The notes: generated by a model not told the origin, from the sequence alone. Positions 33,954 through 43,121 are shown, counted from the first letter of the stretch. The stretch is 64,000 nt of DNA from Glycomyces harbinensis (GCF_900101745.1 NZ_FNAD01000018.1:62001-126000), one strand, 5' to 3'. A program made the numbers and translations.

Positions 33954-34820
33954 ATGCGCGAAGCCACTCCGAACCCGCAGGCCCCCACCCGCACCGCACC
34001 CGACGACACGATCGTCCTCTTCGAACAGGCCAAACGCCTCGACCAGCGAGGCGCCTACTGGTTCGCCCGGGACCTCATGCCGCTGCTGGGGTTCCGCTCC
34101 TGGCAGCGGTTCAAGGACGCCGTCGACCGGGCCGCCGTCTCCTGCACGATCGCCGACGGCGACTCCGCCGCTGAGTTCGCGCCGGTCCCCGGCACTCGCC
34201 CGGACTACCGCCTGACCAGGTACGCGGCCGGCCTCATCGCCATGAACGGCGACGCCCGCGACCCGCTCATCGCCGCCGCCCAGACCTACTTCGTCGTCAA
34301 GGCCCCCGAGGTCGACGTCCTCGAAGCGCTCGACGAGATCGAGGTCGCCCGCAAGTACCTCGCGGCCCTCGAAGCCAAGCGGGAGCTGCAGAGCAAGGTC
34401 GCCGACCTCACGCCGTCCGCCGCCTCCTGGGAGGTCCTCGCCTCCGGCCGGGGCGACTTCTCGGTGTCCGACGCCGCGAAGATCCTCTCCCGCGACCCGT
34501 CCATCCAGATCGGACAGAACCGCCTCTTCAGCGCCCTCGCCTCCTACTCCTGGGCCTACCGGCAGCAGGGCGACCACGGCTGGCGCGCCTACCAGTCCGC
34601 CGTGAACGCCGGCTGGCTCTCCGAGCTCCCGCAGTCCCACTCGCACCCCAGGAGCGGGAAGCGCGTGCTCGACCCGCCCCAGCTGCGCGTGACCGCCAAG
34701 GGACTCGGGGAACTGCGCCGCCGCCTCGGCGGCGGCAAGGACGCCGCGCTGGCGGGCATCGACGACGCCAACACGCCGCTGGTCGGCACCGTGATGAACC
34801 GCGCCGAAGACCGGCGCTGA
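33954..34820 (+). CDS. DinD/BRO-like protein with KilAC (phage antirepressor) C-terminal domain
   Basis: A 288-residue protein. The N-terminal half (about 15-120) is close to DinD/BRO-N: YWFARDLMPLLGFRSWQRFKDAVDRA, then DYRLTRYAAGLIAMNGDARDPLIAAAQTYFVVKAPE. A coiled stretch (about 122-150, ALDEIEVARKYLAALEAKRELQ) links to a KilAC/ANT domain (about 165-265): FSVSDAAKILSRDPSIQIGQNRLFSALASYSWAYR. In phages such proteins counteract repressors; orphan chromosomal forms have been linked to DNA damage responses. ATG 33954 is preferred over the in-frame ATG 33882 because cggag precedes it. No integrase or other phage gene is nearby. Confidence 0.85.
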   Translation: MREATPNPQAPTRTAPDDTIVLFEQAKRLDQRGAYWFARDLMPLLGFRSWQRFKDAVDRAAVSCTIADGDSAAEFAPVPGTRPDYRLTRYAAGLIAMNGDARDPLIAAAQTYFVVKAPEVDVLEALDEIEVARKYLAALEAKRELQSKVADLTPSAASWEVLASGRGDFSVSDAAKILSRDPSIQIGQNRLFSALASYSWAYRQQGDHGWRAYQSAVNAGWLSELPQSHSHPRSGKRVLDPPQLRVTAKGLGELRRRLGGGKDAALAGIDDANTPLVGTVMNRAEDRR

Positions 34821-34827
34821 ACGCCGC

Positions 34828-34852
34828 GGCGGTCCCGGCCGCCGGGACCGCC
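34828..34852 (+). terminator. Hairpin terminator of the antirepressor-like gene
   Basis: ggcggtcccggc (34828-34839) pairs with gccgggaccgcc (34841-34852); the loop forms from the innermost bases. Starts 8 bases after the stop codon. Confidence 0.7.
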
Positions 34853-34975
34853 GAAGAGGGCGCCATCGCCCTGCGAAGCCACCTGCCCGAGCGGGCGGCC
34901 GGGGCCGCCCTCGGCTCCCAGACCTCGCCGCGCGCAGGACAGCGCAGTCCCCGTCTTACCGGACCGCGGCGACAA

Positions 34976-35008
34976 GAGCGGGCGGCCTCCCCAGGAGGCC
35001 GCCCGCTC
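34976..35008 (-). terminator. Terminator of the sugar ABC importer operon
   Basis: Perfect 15-bp stem gagcgggcggcctcc (34976-34990) / ggaggccgcccgctc (34994-35008), 3-nt loop, 17 bases downstream of the leftward binding-protein gene. Confidence 0.8.
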
Positions 35009-35025
35009 GGGCGCTTTCTCGACCG

Positions 35026-36093
35026 CTAGAAGTCGAAGTCGCCGATGTTGTCGGCGTTGAACCGCGTCGGCGGGCCCAGCGTCACGACGCCGTCCGCTCC
35101 CACGGTGTACTCGCCCAGGTCCCCGGCGGTGAACGTCTCGCCCTCGGCGCCGGTGATGATGCCCGACGCGGCGGCCGCGCCCGTGTAGGCGGCCAGCTCG
35201 CCCAGCGCGGTCGGGTCCCACAGCGCGAACTCGGTCACCGTGCCGTCGGTGACGAACTCCCGCATCTGGTTCGGCGTCCCGAGCCCGGTCAGCGCGACCT
35301 CGCCCTTGTACTCCGAACCCGACAGGTACCTCGCCGCGGCCGCGATCCCCACCGTCGTCGGCGAGATGATCGCCGACAGGTCCGGGTGCGCCTGGAGCAG
35401 GCCCTGCGTCTCCGAGAACGACTTCTCGTCCTCGTCGTCGCCGTACACGACGTCGACCAGCTCGATGTCGGCGTACGACGGGTTGGACTCCAGCTCGGAC
35501 TCGATCACGTCGATCCACGCGTTCTGGTTGGTGGCGTTGGCCGTCGCCGACAGGATCGCCACCTCGCCGTCGCCGCCGATCTGCCCGGCGGCCATCTCCA
35601 GCAGCGCGAGGCCGACCTCGTCGCTGTTGACCTGCGACACGAACAGGTCCCTGCACGCCGGGTCCACATCGGAGTCGAAGGTGACCACGACGCTCCCGCC
35701 CGCGCGGGCCTGGTCCAGCGACGAGCACAGCGCGTTGGGGTCGTTGGCGGACAGCAGGATCACGTCGGTCGCCTGCTGGCTGAGCGTGTCGATATAGCTG
35801 ACCTGCGAGGACGCCGAGGCGTCCGACGGGCCCGTGTACTCGAACGTGCCCTCCAGCGCCGTCGCCGCGGCCTCGGCGCCGCTGCTGGAGGCGTCGAAGT
35901 ACGGGTTGTTGACCGACTTGGGCAGCATCGCGATCGACAGGCCCGTCTGGAAGTCGGCGTTCGGGTCGGCGCTGGCGCCCTCGTCGGCGGGACCGGCGTC
36001 GTCCGCGTCGTCCCGAGTCGTGCCGCCGCAGGCGGCGACCAGGGCGAGGGCGAGGAGCGGTGCGGTGTAACGGAGGAGTCGGATGCGGGACAT
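35026..36093 (-). CDS. rhaS: Rhamnose-type sugar ABC transporter substrate-binding lipoprotein
   Basis: A 355-residue lipoprotein of the Peripla_BP_4 family. The signal ends LVAAC (lipid-anchored Cys22). The ligand-binding part starts LSIAMLPKSVNNPYFDASSSGA. The section DVVYGDDEDEKSFSETQGLLQAHPDLSAIISPTTVGIAAAARYL is strongly RhaS/LsrB-like. The three genes before it encode a matching CUT2 transporter. Rhamnose is the best guess from family resemblance and gene order; AI-2 or another deoxysugar is possible. ATG 36093 is chosen over 36108 because gaaagg precedes it. Confidence 0.88.
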   Translation of the reverse strand: MSRIRLLRYTAPLLALALVAACGGTTRDDADDAGPADEGASADPNADFQTGLSIAMLPKSVNNPYFDASSSGAEAAATALEGTFEYTGPSDASASSQVSYIDTLSQQATDVILLSANDPNALCSSLDQARAGGSVVVTFDSDVDPACRDLFVSQVNSDEVGLALLEMAAGQIGGDGEVAILSATANATNQNAWIDVIESELESNPSYADIELVDVVYGDDEDEKSFSETQGLLQAHPDLSAIISPTTVGIAAAARYLSGSEYKGEVALTGLGTPNQMREFVTDGTVTEFALWDPTALGELAAYTGAAAASGIITGAEGETFTAGDLGEYTVGADGVVTLGPPTRFNADNIGDFDF

Positions 36094-36104
36094 GGCGGAA
36101 CCTT

Positions 36105-37115
36105 TCATGCGGTGCGGCGTCGGCGTCGGTGGAGGGCGCCGCGAACGGCACTGGCGGCGTTCGGGGCGAGGACGGCGGCGATGAGGAGCGAGCCGGTCAC
36201 GACCGTGAGCGCCTCGGTCGAGACGTGCGCCAGCCGGAGCGCGTTCTGCAGGGACACCAGGAGCACGACCGCGGCGAGCACGCCCGGCAGCGCCCCCTTG
36301 CCGCCGAAGATCGACACGCCGCCGAGCAGGACCACGGCGATGACGGTGAGCTCCAGGCCGTACGCGTTGTCGGCGCGAGCCGAGGAGTACCTGAGCGTCC
36401 ACAGCACGCCGACCAGCCCGGCCATCGCGCCCGAGGTGACGTAGAGCCAGAACTTCAAGCGCCCCACCGCGATCCCGGTGTAGGCGGCCGCGATCGGGTT
36501 GGCGCCCGCCGCGTAGACCGACCGGCCGATCGGCGTGGCGTGCAGGACCAGGCCGAACACGATCGCGAGCACGGCCATCGGCGCCAGCACGTTCGGGACG
36601 GCGCCCTCCCCGATGTTCCCGAGCGTCCAGCCGGTGAACAGCCGCGGCCAGTCCGCGACGGCCGTGTCGCCCAGCAGCACGTAGGCGAGCCCGCGGTAGA
36701 GCGCGAGCGTACCGATGGTGACCGCCAGCGACGGCAGTCCGAAACCGGTGATGAACAGGCCGTTCACCGCCCCGAGCACCGCGCCCAGGAGCACCGCCAG
36801 CGGCATGATCGCCTCCAGCGTCATGCCGGCGTTCCACATGACGCCCATGGCCGCGCTGGTCAACCCGACGGTGCTCGCCACCGACAGGTCGATCTCGCCG
36901 GTCGTCACGATGAGCGTCATCGCCAAGGCCAGCAACAGGATCGGAGCGAGGTCCAGGATGATGTACCCCGCGTTGCGTGCCGTCCCGAAGTGCTCGACGG
37001 TCTGCGCGGCGACGACGAGGAACACCAGCGTCACGCCGATGATCGCGGCGTCCCACGTGGTCGCGGCGCGCAGCAGGGCCGAATCGCGGCGCCGGGCCGG
37101 AGCTTCAGTCGACAT
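36105..37115 (-). CDS. rhaQ: Rhamnose-type sugar ABC transporter permease
   Basis: A 336-residue CUT2 permease (BPD_transp_2) with eight to ten TM helices. It carries the family motif ALAMTLIVTTGEIDLSVASTVGLTSA and the late VIAVVLLGGVSIFGGKGALPGVLAAV. It starts at ATG 37115, after aagggg and 11 bases inside the end of the preceding permease, and precedes the binding protein. The two permeases pair as a heterodimer. Confidence 0.9.
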   Translation of the reverse strand: MSTEAPARRRDSALLRAATTWDAAIIGVTLVFLVVAAQTVEHFGTARNAGYIILDLAPILLLALAMTLIVTTGEIDLSVASTVGLTSAAMGVMWNAGMTLEAIMPLAVLLGAVLGAVNGLFITGFGLPSLAVTIGTLALYRGLAYVLLGDTAVADWPRLFTGWTLGNIGEGAVPNVLAPMAVLAIVFGLVLHATPIGRSVYAAGANPIAAAYTGIAVGRLKFWLYVTSGAMAGLVGVLWTLRYSSARADNAYGLELTVIAVVLLGGVSIFGGKGALPGVLAAVVLLVSLQNALRLAHVSTEALTVVTGSLLIAAVLAPNAASAVRGALHRRRRRTA

Positions 37116-38124
37116 GGGACCCCTTCTGTCGCAGCGCACGCGCGGCCCGGATCGACACCAGCCGGTCGAGCGCGATCGCGGCGAGGATGAGCGCGCCGAT
37201 GATGGCCTGCTGCCAGAACTGGTCGATGCGCAGCACCGGCAGGGCGTTGTTGATGACGGTGAGCAGCAGCGCCCCGAGCGCGGCGCCGAGCACCGTCCCC
37301 GAACCGCCGAAGATCGCGACGCCGCCCACGACCACGGCCGCGACCACGTTGAGCTCCATGCCGAACCCGGCCGAAGCGTCCACAGTGCCGAACCGCGCCG
37401 CGTACAGCACCCCGCCCAGGCCGGCCAGCGATCCGGACAGCACGTAGGCGGTCATGAGCCGCCGCCCGGCCGGCAGCCCTGCGAGCCGGGCCGCCTCCGG
37501 GTTCGAACCGAGCGCGTACAGGTCACGCCCGGACCGGTACCGGCCCAGGTAGACCCCGACCAGCACGAGCACGAGGACCGCGACCGCGAACAGGTACGGG
37601 ACGCCGAGCAGCCGCCCGTTGCCGAAGTCCAGGAAGGCGCGCGGCAGGTCCGAGGCGTTGATGCGCGAACCGCCCGCCAGGAAGTACACGACGCCGCGCA
37701 GCACGTACAGCGTGCCGAGCGTCGCCACCAGCGGCGGCACCTTGCCGAAGTGGACGATCACCCCGTTCAGCGCCCCGCACGCCGCGCCCACGGCGAGGCC
37801 GAGGACCATCGCCGGACCCGTCGGCATGCCCGACTCGGCCAGCACGCTCGCGGTGACGTACGCCGACAGGCCCAGCACCGAACCCACCGACAGGTCGATG
37901 CCCCTCGTCAGCACCACCACCGTCATGCCGCACGCGAGCAGCACCGTGATCGCGGCGGCGAACAGCACGTCCCGCACCGACTGCCCGCCCAGGAACCGCG
38001 GGTTGACCGCCGTCGTCACGGCCACCAGCGCCGTCAACGCGACGAGCAGCCCCAGTGCCCGGAACCGCAGCACGAGATCCAAAGCGGTCGAACCGGTCCG
38101 GGCCTTCACACCGACGGCGCTCAC
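37105..38124 (-). CDS. rhaP: Rhamnose-type sugar ABC transporter permease
   Basis: A 339-residue CUT2 permease, partner of the next gene. It shows [27 protein letters not shown] and [29 protein letters not shown]. The GTG start at 38124 overlaps the ATPase stop by four bases (GTGA). The frame is open far upstream only because it reads antisense-like through the ATPase region. Confidence 0.9.
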   Translation of the reverse strand: MSAVGVKARTGSTALDLVLRFRALGLLVALTALVAVTTAVNPRFLGGQSVRDVLFAAAITVLLACGMTVVVLTRGIDLSVGSVLGLSAYVTASVLAESGMPTGPAMVLGLAVGAACGALNGVIVHFGKVPPLVATLGTLYVLRGVVYFLAGGSRINASDLPRAFLDFGNGRLLGVPYLFAVAVLVLVLVGVYLGRYRSGRDLYALGSNPEAARLAGLPAGRRLMTAYVLSGSLAGLGGVLYAARFGTVDASAGFGMELNVVAAVVVGGVAIFGGSGTVLGAALGALLLTVINNALPVLRIDQFWQQAIIGALILAAIALDRLVSIRAARALRQKGSHVD

Positions 38125-39686
38125 GCGGCCGCCTCCTGACCCGTGGCGAGCCGCATCACGGACTCCTCGGTCGCCTCGGCGCGCGACAGCTCGCCGGCGA
38201 TGCGCCCCTCGCGCATCACCAGGACCCGGTCCGCCATCCCGAGCACCTCCAGCAGCTCCGACGAGACCATGAGGACCGCGACCCCGTCGGCGGCCAGCGC
38301 CGACAGGAGCCGGTGCACCTCGGCCTTCGTCCCCACGTCGATGCCCCGCGTCGGCTCGTCCACGATGAGCACCTTCGGATTCGTCGCGAGCCACTTCGCG
38401 AGCACGATCTTCTGCTGGTTCCCGCCCGAGAGCGTCCCGGCGGCGTCGGTGAGCCGCCCGTACTTCGCGTTCAGCCGCGCACCCCACTCGGCCGCCTCGC
38501 GCCGCTCCGCACCCCCGATCAGGAACCCGAAGCGCGACAGGCGACCGCGCCCCGGCAGCGTCGCGTTGCGCAGCACCGACAGGTCCAGCAGCAGGCCCTG
38601 CTGGCGGCGGTCCTCGGGCACCAGGGCGACCCCGGCGCGGATCGCGGCCCGCGGATCGCCCGAAGGGAGCTCGCGGCCGCCGACCCGCACGGTCCCGGCG
38701 TCCCGGTCCTCGACGCCGAACACGGCCTGTACGACCTCGCTGCGGCCCGCGCCCACCAGCCCGGCGAGGGCCACGATCTCCCCGGCCCGCACCTGGAAGC
38801 CGACGTCGCGGCACACGCCCGTGCGCGTCAGGCCCTCGACGTCGAGCACGACCTCGCCGGGTTCGACCTCCTGCTTGGGGAACATCGCCCCCAGATCGCG
38901 ACCGACCATGCGCCGCACCAGCTCCTCGACGCCGACGTCCGCGAGGAGGTCGGTGGAGACGTGGGCGCCGTCGCGCATCACCGTGACGCGCTGGCACAGC
39001 GCCTCGACCTCGTTGAAGCGGTGGGAGATGAACAGGACGGCCGCGCCGCCGGCATCGGCATCACTGCCGGAATCGCCGTCGCGCAGGGCCCGGACCACGC
39101 CGAACAGGCGTTCGACCTCGACGCCGGAGAGCGCGGCGGTGGGCTCGTCCATCACGAGCACGCGCGCGTCCAGCGAGATGGCCTTGGCGATCTCGACGAG
39201 CTGCTGGTCGGCGATCGACAGGCCCTTGGCCGGCCGGTCGGGGTCCATCGGGACGCCGAGCCGCGCGAACAGCGCCGCGGCCCTGCGGTTCATGGCCGCC
39301 CGGTCGATGAATCCGAAGCGGCCCTTGGGCTGGCGGCCGATGAAGAGGTTCTCGGCGACGGTGAGATCGCCGAACAGCGCTGGCTCCTGGTAGATCACGG
39401 CGATCCCGGCGGCCATGGCCGCCGCCGTGTCGCTGAAGCGCACCGGCTCGCCGTCGAGCTCGATCGATCCGGCGTCGGGCCGGTACAGCCCGGCGAGGAT
39501 CTTGATGAGCGTCGATTTCCCGGCGCCGTTCTCGCCGACGAGCGCATGGGCCTCACCGGCGTAGAGGTCCAGGCGCGCGCCGCTCAGGGCCTGGACGGCG
39601 CCGAAGGACTTGCTCAACGCGCGGAGGGAGACGACCGGGACGGGTTGGGGCGGAACGGAGTCGGGGTGACGGGCGAGAGCGGACAC
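38121..39686 (-). CDS. rhaT: Rhamnose-type sugar ABC transporter ATPase (double cassette)
   Basis: A 521-residue ATPase with two nucleotide-binding domains. First: Walker [10 protein letters not shown], signature [14 protein letters not shown], Walker [12 protein letters not shown]. Second: Walker A-like [10 protein letters not shown], signature [14 protein letters not shown], Walker [13 protein letters not shown]. This tandem, with a degenerate second Walker A, is the CUT2 (RbsA/MglA/RhaT) type. I start at GTG 39686, after tgggggc; the longer frame to 39731 would run through the operator-like palindrome. It is the first gene of the operon. Confidence 0.9.
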   Translation of the reverse strand: MSALARHPDSVPPQPVPVVSLRALSKSFGAVQALSGARLDLYAGEAHALVGENGAGKSTLIKILAGLYRPDAGSIELDGEPVRFSDTAAAMAAGIAVIYQEPALFGDLTVAENLFIGRQPKGRFGFIDRAAMNRRAAALFARLGVPMDPDRPAKGLSIADQQLVEIAKAISLDARVLVMDEPTAALSGVEVERLFGVVRALRDGDSGSDADAGGAAVLFISHRFNEVEALCQRVTVMRDGAHVSTDLLADVGVEELVRRMVGRDLGAMFPKQEVEPGEVVLDVEGLTRTGVCRDVGFQVRAGEIVALAGLVGAGRSEVVQAVFGVEDRDAGTVRVGGRELPSGDPRAAIRAGVALVPEDRRQQGLLLDLSVLRNATLPGRGRLSRFGFLIGGAERREAAEWGARLNAKYGRLTDAAGTLSGGNQQKIVLAKWLATNPKVLIVDEPTRGIDVGTKAEVHRLLSALAADGVAVLMVSSELLEVLGMADRVLVMREGRIAGELSRAEATEESVMRLATGQEAAA

Positions 39687-39702
39687 TGAGCCCCCAGTCA
39701 AC

Positions 39703-39714
39703 TGAATCGTTTCA
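39703..39714 (-). promoter_or_regulatory. LacI-type operator before the sugar ABC operon
   Basis: tgaatcgtttca is a 12-bp palindrome with two mismatched positions, 17 bases upstream of the ATPase start codon. Its form (TGAAnCGnTTCA) is that of operators of LacI-family sugar regulators. No such regulator gene adjoins this operon in the window. Confidence 0.5.
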
Positions 39715-39786
39715 ATACATCGATCTAACAAGCACTGTACAAACCCGGTGCGGTCCGGGTCAAGCCCTGTTGTCGGATGCGTACAC

Positions 39787-39819
39787 GCAAGCGCTTGCAG
39801 CGCATACGGTGAGCGCTTA
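39787..39819 (+). promoter_or_regulatory. Two CebR-like boxes upstream of the GH64 gene
   Basis: A perfect palindrome gcaagcgcttgc (39787-39798) and a second box tgagcgctta (39810-39819) whose agcgct cores are 22 bp apart centre to centre, about two helical turns. The core matches the actinobacterial CebR box (TGGGAGCGCTCCCA). Located 85-118 bases before ATG 39905; it could also affect the divergent sugar-importer operon. Confidence 0.5.
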
Positions 39820-39904
39820 TGTACGATATTGCCCCTTTAATCTTTAAATAAACCATGCTAATCTCGGCCGAATTCCTCAAGGTCGCACCATTTGGAGGTA
39901 TTCC

Positions 39905-41125
39905 ATGGTTTCGCGCAGAGCGATGATCACCCTGACCGCCGCCGCCGGCGCGGTCGCCGCGAGCTCCCCCTGGTGGCGCTCGTTCGGCGTCCCGGACGCC
40001 TCGGCCGCACCGACCACTTGCGAGCTCGCGCTCGTGAACGACACCGACACCAACGCCGTCAACGCCTACGTCACCGGGCGCGAGTTCGGGACCGACCGCA
40101 TGATGCTCCTGCGGGCCGGGCAGGGCCCGTACTACATCGAGGAGCCCGGGGGACCGAACACCCCGCTCCCGGTCGACGCCGCGATCCCGCTCGGCGCCCC
40201 CGGCGCCGCCCCGGTCGTGGTCACGCTGCCGCGCATGTACGGCGCGCGCGTCTACTTCGTCCGCGAGTCGAAGCTGGAGTTCTTCGTCAACCCCGGGCCG
40301 GCGCTCGTCGAGCCCGCGCTGCACAACGAGGCCGACGCCAACTTCGGCAAGATCGTCTCGTTCTGCGAGTTCACCTTCAACGACGTGCAGCTGTTCGCGA
40401 ACGTCAGCTACGTCGACCTCGTGACCGCCCTCCCGATCGGGATGCGGCTGCAAGGGGACGGCGACCACTCGGTGGCCCCGCTGCCGGCGAGCGCGGTCGA
40501 GGCCATCGCGGCCGACCTCGAGGCCCAGCAGGCCGAGGACGGCTACCCGTGGGGCGACCTGGTGATGCACGGCGACTCCGGCATCCTGCGCGTCATGTCC
40601 CCGCAGAACATCATGGCCCCCCATGTTGGCCAGCCGGACATGCCCTTCGCCGACTACTGGAACGGCTACGCCGACCAGGTGTGGGAGAAGTACCGCGGCA
40701 CCGACCTGCGCATCGACCTCCAGGGCGGGCGCGGGGTGCTCACCGGCCGCGTCAACGGCGACAACCTCGTCTTCGACGACGGCTCGACGTTCGCCAAGCC
40801 CGGGTCCTGGGACGTCTTCACCTGCAACCACGGGCCGTTCGCGAACGTCCCCACCGACAACGACGCGAAGAAGGCCGCCCTGGCGCGCCTCGCGGCGGCG
40901 TTCAACCGCAGCACCGTCCACAGCCACGCCGACCAGCCGAACGGGCCCGGCGTCGCCGACTTCTACACCAATCCCGTCACCAACCACTACGCCCGTGCGG
41001 TGCACGCGAACTCGCCGATCGGGTACGCCTTCCCGTACGACGACGTGACGCCGGACGGCATCCCGGACCAGTCCGGTGTCGCCTTCGACGGCAACCCGAG
41101 CAGGTGGACGCTCACGGTCACGTGA
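39905..41125 (+). CDS. Secreted GH64 beta-1,3-glucanase
   Basis: A 406-residue exported enzyme. The N-terminus SRRAMITLTAAAGAVAA is a Tat-type signal, with cleavage probably after ASA (residue 34). The remaining domain matches GH64, laminaripentaose-producing beta-1,3-glucanases: FCEFTFNDVQLFANVSYVDLV holds candidate catalytic Glu155 and Asp171 by family comparison, and DIMPFADYWNGY-like, TCNHGPFAN and FNRSTVHSHADQP segments follow. It would attack fungal beta-1,3-glucan outside the cell. No carbohydrate-binding module is present. ATG 39905 has ttggaggt upstream; CebR-like boxes lie just before. Confidence 0.93.
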   Translation: MVSRRAMITLTAAAGAVAASSPWWRSFGVPDASAAPTTCELALVNDTDTNAVNAYVTGREFGTDRMMLLRAGQGPYYIEEPGGPNTPLPVDAAIPLGAPGAAPVVVTLPRMYGARVYFVRESKLEFFVNPGPALVEPALHNEADANFGKIVSFCEFTFNDVQLFANVSYVDLVTALPIGMRLQGDGDHSVAPLPASAVEAIAADLEAQQAEDGYPWGDLVMHGDSGILRVMSPQNIMAPHVGQPDMPFADYWNGYADQVWEKYRGTDLRIDLQGGRGVLTGRVNGDNLVFDDGSTFAKPGSWDVFTCNHGPFANVPTDNDAKKAALARLAAAFNRSTVHSHADQPNGPGVADFYTNPVTNHYARAVHANSPIGYAFPYDDVTPDGIPDQSGVAFDGNPSRWTLTVT

Positions 41126-41140
41126 GAGAGCGCTCCCTGA

Positions 41141-41183
41141 CATGAATTCGGGCCGCATCTCGGCAATGCGGCCCGAATTCATG
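41141..41183. terminator. Hairpin terminator of the GH64 gene
   Basis: A perfect 18-bp stem: 41141-41158 (catgaattcgggccgcat) pairs with 41166-41183 around a 7-nt loop, 15 bases after the stop. Contains mirrored gaattc sites. Confidence 0.85.
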
Positions 41184-41235
41184 CGCTATACACCGATCGA
41201 TCACTGGTTATATCGATCACGAGGTAATCCATTCA

Positions 41236-41277
41236 CTCTTGGGGTTGCGGGCGCCGCGGCGCCCGCAACCCCAAGAG
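41236..41277 (-). terminator. Hairpin terminator of the sialidase-like gene
   Basis: A perfect 20-bp stem (41236-41255 with 41258-41277; outer bases ctctt/aagag) and a minimal loop, 23 bases downstream of the leftward stop codon at 41301. Confidence 0.85.
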
Positions 41278-41300
41278 ATCGACAGGACTGAAGACTCCTC

Positions 41301-42968
41301 TCAGGACGGCACGTTCCAGACCTGCGTCCACAGGCCGTTGCAGTCGTAGATCTGGAGCTTCGTCCCGTCCGCGGTGCCCCCGGCCGAGATGTCCAGGCAC
41401 CGGCCCGACTGCGGGTTCAGCAGCGACCCGTTCGCCTGCGGGGTCCACACCTGCGCCCCCGAGCCGTTGCACTCCCACAGCTGCACCGGCGTGCCGTTCG
41501 CCGTGCCCTGCGCGTCCACGTCGAGGCACTTGCCGAACGACCGGAGCGAACCGTCCGCGTACCGCGACCAGTCCTGGCCCGAGGCGATCCCGCACGCGTA
41601 GATCTGCGCCCGGTTCCCGTTCGCCGCGCTGTTCGTGTCCACGTCCAGGCACTTGCCCGTCTGCGGGTTCACCACCGCGCCCGTCGCGCCCGGCAGCGTG
41701 CCGATGCCGAACCGGACCTCGCACTGGTTGTTCTGCCCCAGCCAGGTCGCCGCCAGGTACAGGAAGCTCGTGCCGTTCTCGCGTGGGATCGCCGGCGTCG
41801 AATAGCCCGGGCACGAGGGCACGCCGCTCGCGTAACCGCCCGTGGGATTCACGGTGACCGGCGCGGTCGCCTCGAACCAGTCGCCCGCACCGAGGTTCCG
41901 GTTCGCGAACAGGACCGTGCCCGACTCCTCCAGCACGGTCTTGTTCCCGGTCGGCCCCGCGACCACGCGCTGGCCGGAGATGAGCAGCGTCCCGTTGGGG
42001 CCGCCGCCGGGAGACCATGAGACGTAAGGGGTGTGGAGGAGTTCGCGGTCGTCCGAGGTCTGCACGAGGGTGCCGCGGTCGCCCGCCGCGCCCCAGTTCA
42101 GGCCGTCCTCGCTGAACTTGATGTAGACCTCGCACGCGTGGTCGGCGTTGGTCGCGTCCCGGCACAGCTCGTAGCTCATGACGAAGCGCCCGTCGGGGAG
42201 CTCGGCGAAGGTCTGCATGCCCGGGCGCAGCAGGTTGTCGGCGGGGAAGACCACGTCGTCCTGGATGCCCGAGCTCCAGCTCGCGCCGCCGTTCGTCGAC
42301 GTGTAGTGCGCGATCTTCTGGTTGTTGGTGGCGCCGCCCGAGGGCCGCTCGTCGGAGATGAAGCACGCCAGCGTGTTGTTGTCGGCCACCAGGAACGTCG
42401 GCTCCCAGATGCCCTGGCCCCACGAGTTCGGCTGGCCCGAGGTCTGGGTGCAGTTCGACAGGTACGACCAGGTGTAGCCGCCGTCGGTGCTCTTGAAGAC
42501 CTCGACCTTCTGCGCGGTGTAGTCGCCGACGTCCCAGGCGGTCCCGGCGGCGAGCAGGTCGCCCGCGTTGAGCCCGTTGATGTTCCGCGGCACCTCGAAG
42601 AGCGTGGGGGCCTCGAGGTCCCAGCCGGCGGTGTTCGAGCCGATCTGGCTGATCTGGCTCCAGCTCTGGCCGCCGTTGGTGCTGCGGTAGATCGGGAGCG
42701 TGGTCGGGGCGTTGTGGCCGCCCTTGGCGAACGTGGCGAGCATCGTCTCGTTCGCCGAGCCGTCGTGCTCGAGGCCGATGGCGCGCGGGTAGCCGGCGGT
42801 GCCGCTGGGGAACGTGGAGAGGTTGGGGGAGTAGAGGACCGTGCCCGGATACGCGGCCTCTGCCGGGGCCGCGACGAGCGCCTGCGCGCCGGCCGCGGCC
42901 AGCACCGCGGCCGCGAGGAGCGCGGCCCAGCGCCGCGCCTTGGCGGTCCACTGTCTTGTCACCGTCAT
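41301..42968 (-). CDS. Secreted sialidase-fold (BNR) protein with ricin-type lectin domain
   Basis: A 555-residue exported protein. Signal peptide to about residue 39 (ARRWAALLAAAVLAAAGAQALVAAPAEAA). The main domain (about 40-425) is a sialidase-like six-bladed propeller with Asp-box patterns STNGGQSW, STDGGYTW, STNGGASW. The C-terminal domain (about 430-555) is a ricin B/CBM13 trefoil with three KCLDV/RCLDI repeats, each ending in a QxW-like site (QDWSR, QVWTP, QVWNV). Exo-glycosidases of this layout include GH33 sialidases and GH93 exo-arabinanases; family not fixed. Two operators of the neighbouring LacI repressor lie directly upstream. ATG 42968 follows caggagg. Confidence 0.9.
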   Translation of the reverse strand: MTVTRQWTAKARRWAALLAAAVLAAAGAQALVAAPAEAAYPGTVLYSPNLSTFPSGTAGYPRAIGLEHDGSANETMLATFAKGGHNAPTTLPIYRSTNGGQSWSQISQIGSNTAGWDLEAPTLFEVPRNINGLNAGDLLAAGTAWDVGDYTAQKVEVFKSTDGGYTWSYLSNCTQTSGQPNSWGQGIWEPTFLVADNNTLACFISDERPSGGATNNQKIAHYTSTNGGASWSSGIQDDVVFPADNLLRPGMQTFAELPDGRFVMSYELCRDATNADHACEVYIKFSEDGLNWGAAGDRGTLVQTSDDRELLHTPYVSWSPGGGPNGTLLISGQRVVAGPTGNKTVLEESGTVLFANRNLGAGDWFEATAPVTVNPTGGYASGVPSCPGYSTPAIPRENGTSFLYLAATWLGQNNQCEVRFGIGTLPGATGAVVNPQTGKCLDVDTNSAANGNRAQIYACGIASGQDWSRYADGSLRSFGKCLDVDAQGTANGTPVQLWECNGSGAQVWTPQANGSLLNPQSGRCLDISAGGTADGTKLQIYDCNGLWTQVWNVPS

Positions 42969-43003
42969 GGGGGTTGCCTCCTGTGGAGATGGGCGCCTGC
43001 GGC

Positions 43004-43020
43004 TTTGCAGACGTTGCAAA
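43004..43020 (-). promoter_or_regulatory. LacI operator 1 (sialidase-like gene)
   Basis: tttgcagacgttgcaaa, 17-bp palindrome with arms TTTGC/GCAAA and 7-bp centre, 35 bases upstream of ATG 42968. Confidence 0.75.
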
Positions 43021-43034
43021 CACCATCTCAGTAA

Positions 43035-43051
43035 TTTGCCGACGTTGCAAG
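43035..43051 (-). promoter_or_regulatory. LacI operator 2 (sialidase-like gene)
   Basis: tttgccgacgttgcaag, a second copy with one end base changed, 31 bp centre to centre from operator 1 (about three helical turns). Confidence 0.7.
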
Positions 43052-43121
43052 AGGCTGTTTCGGGGGCAAATCGACCACGTGCCTGATCAAGGCGCGGCCG
43101 GATTCCGATCGGGACGGAGCC

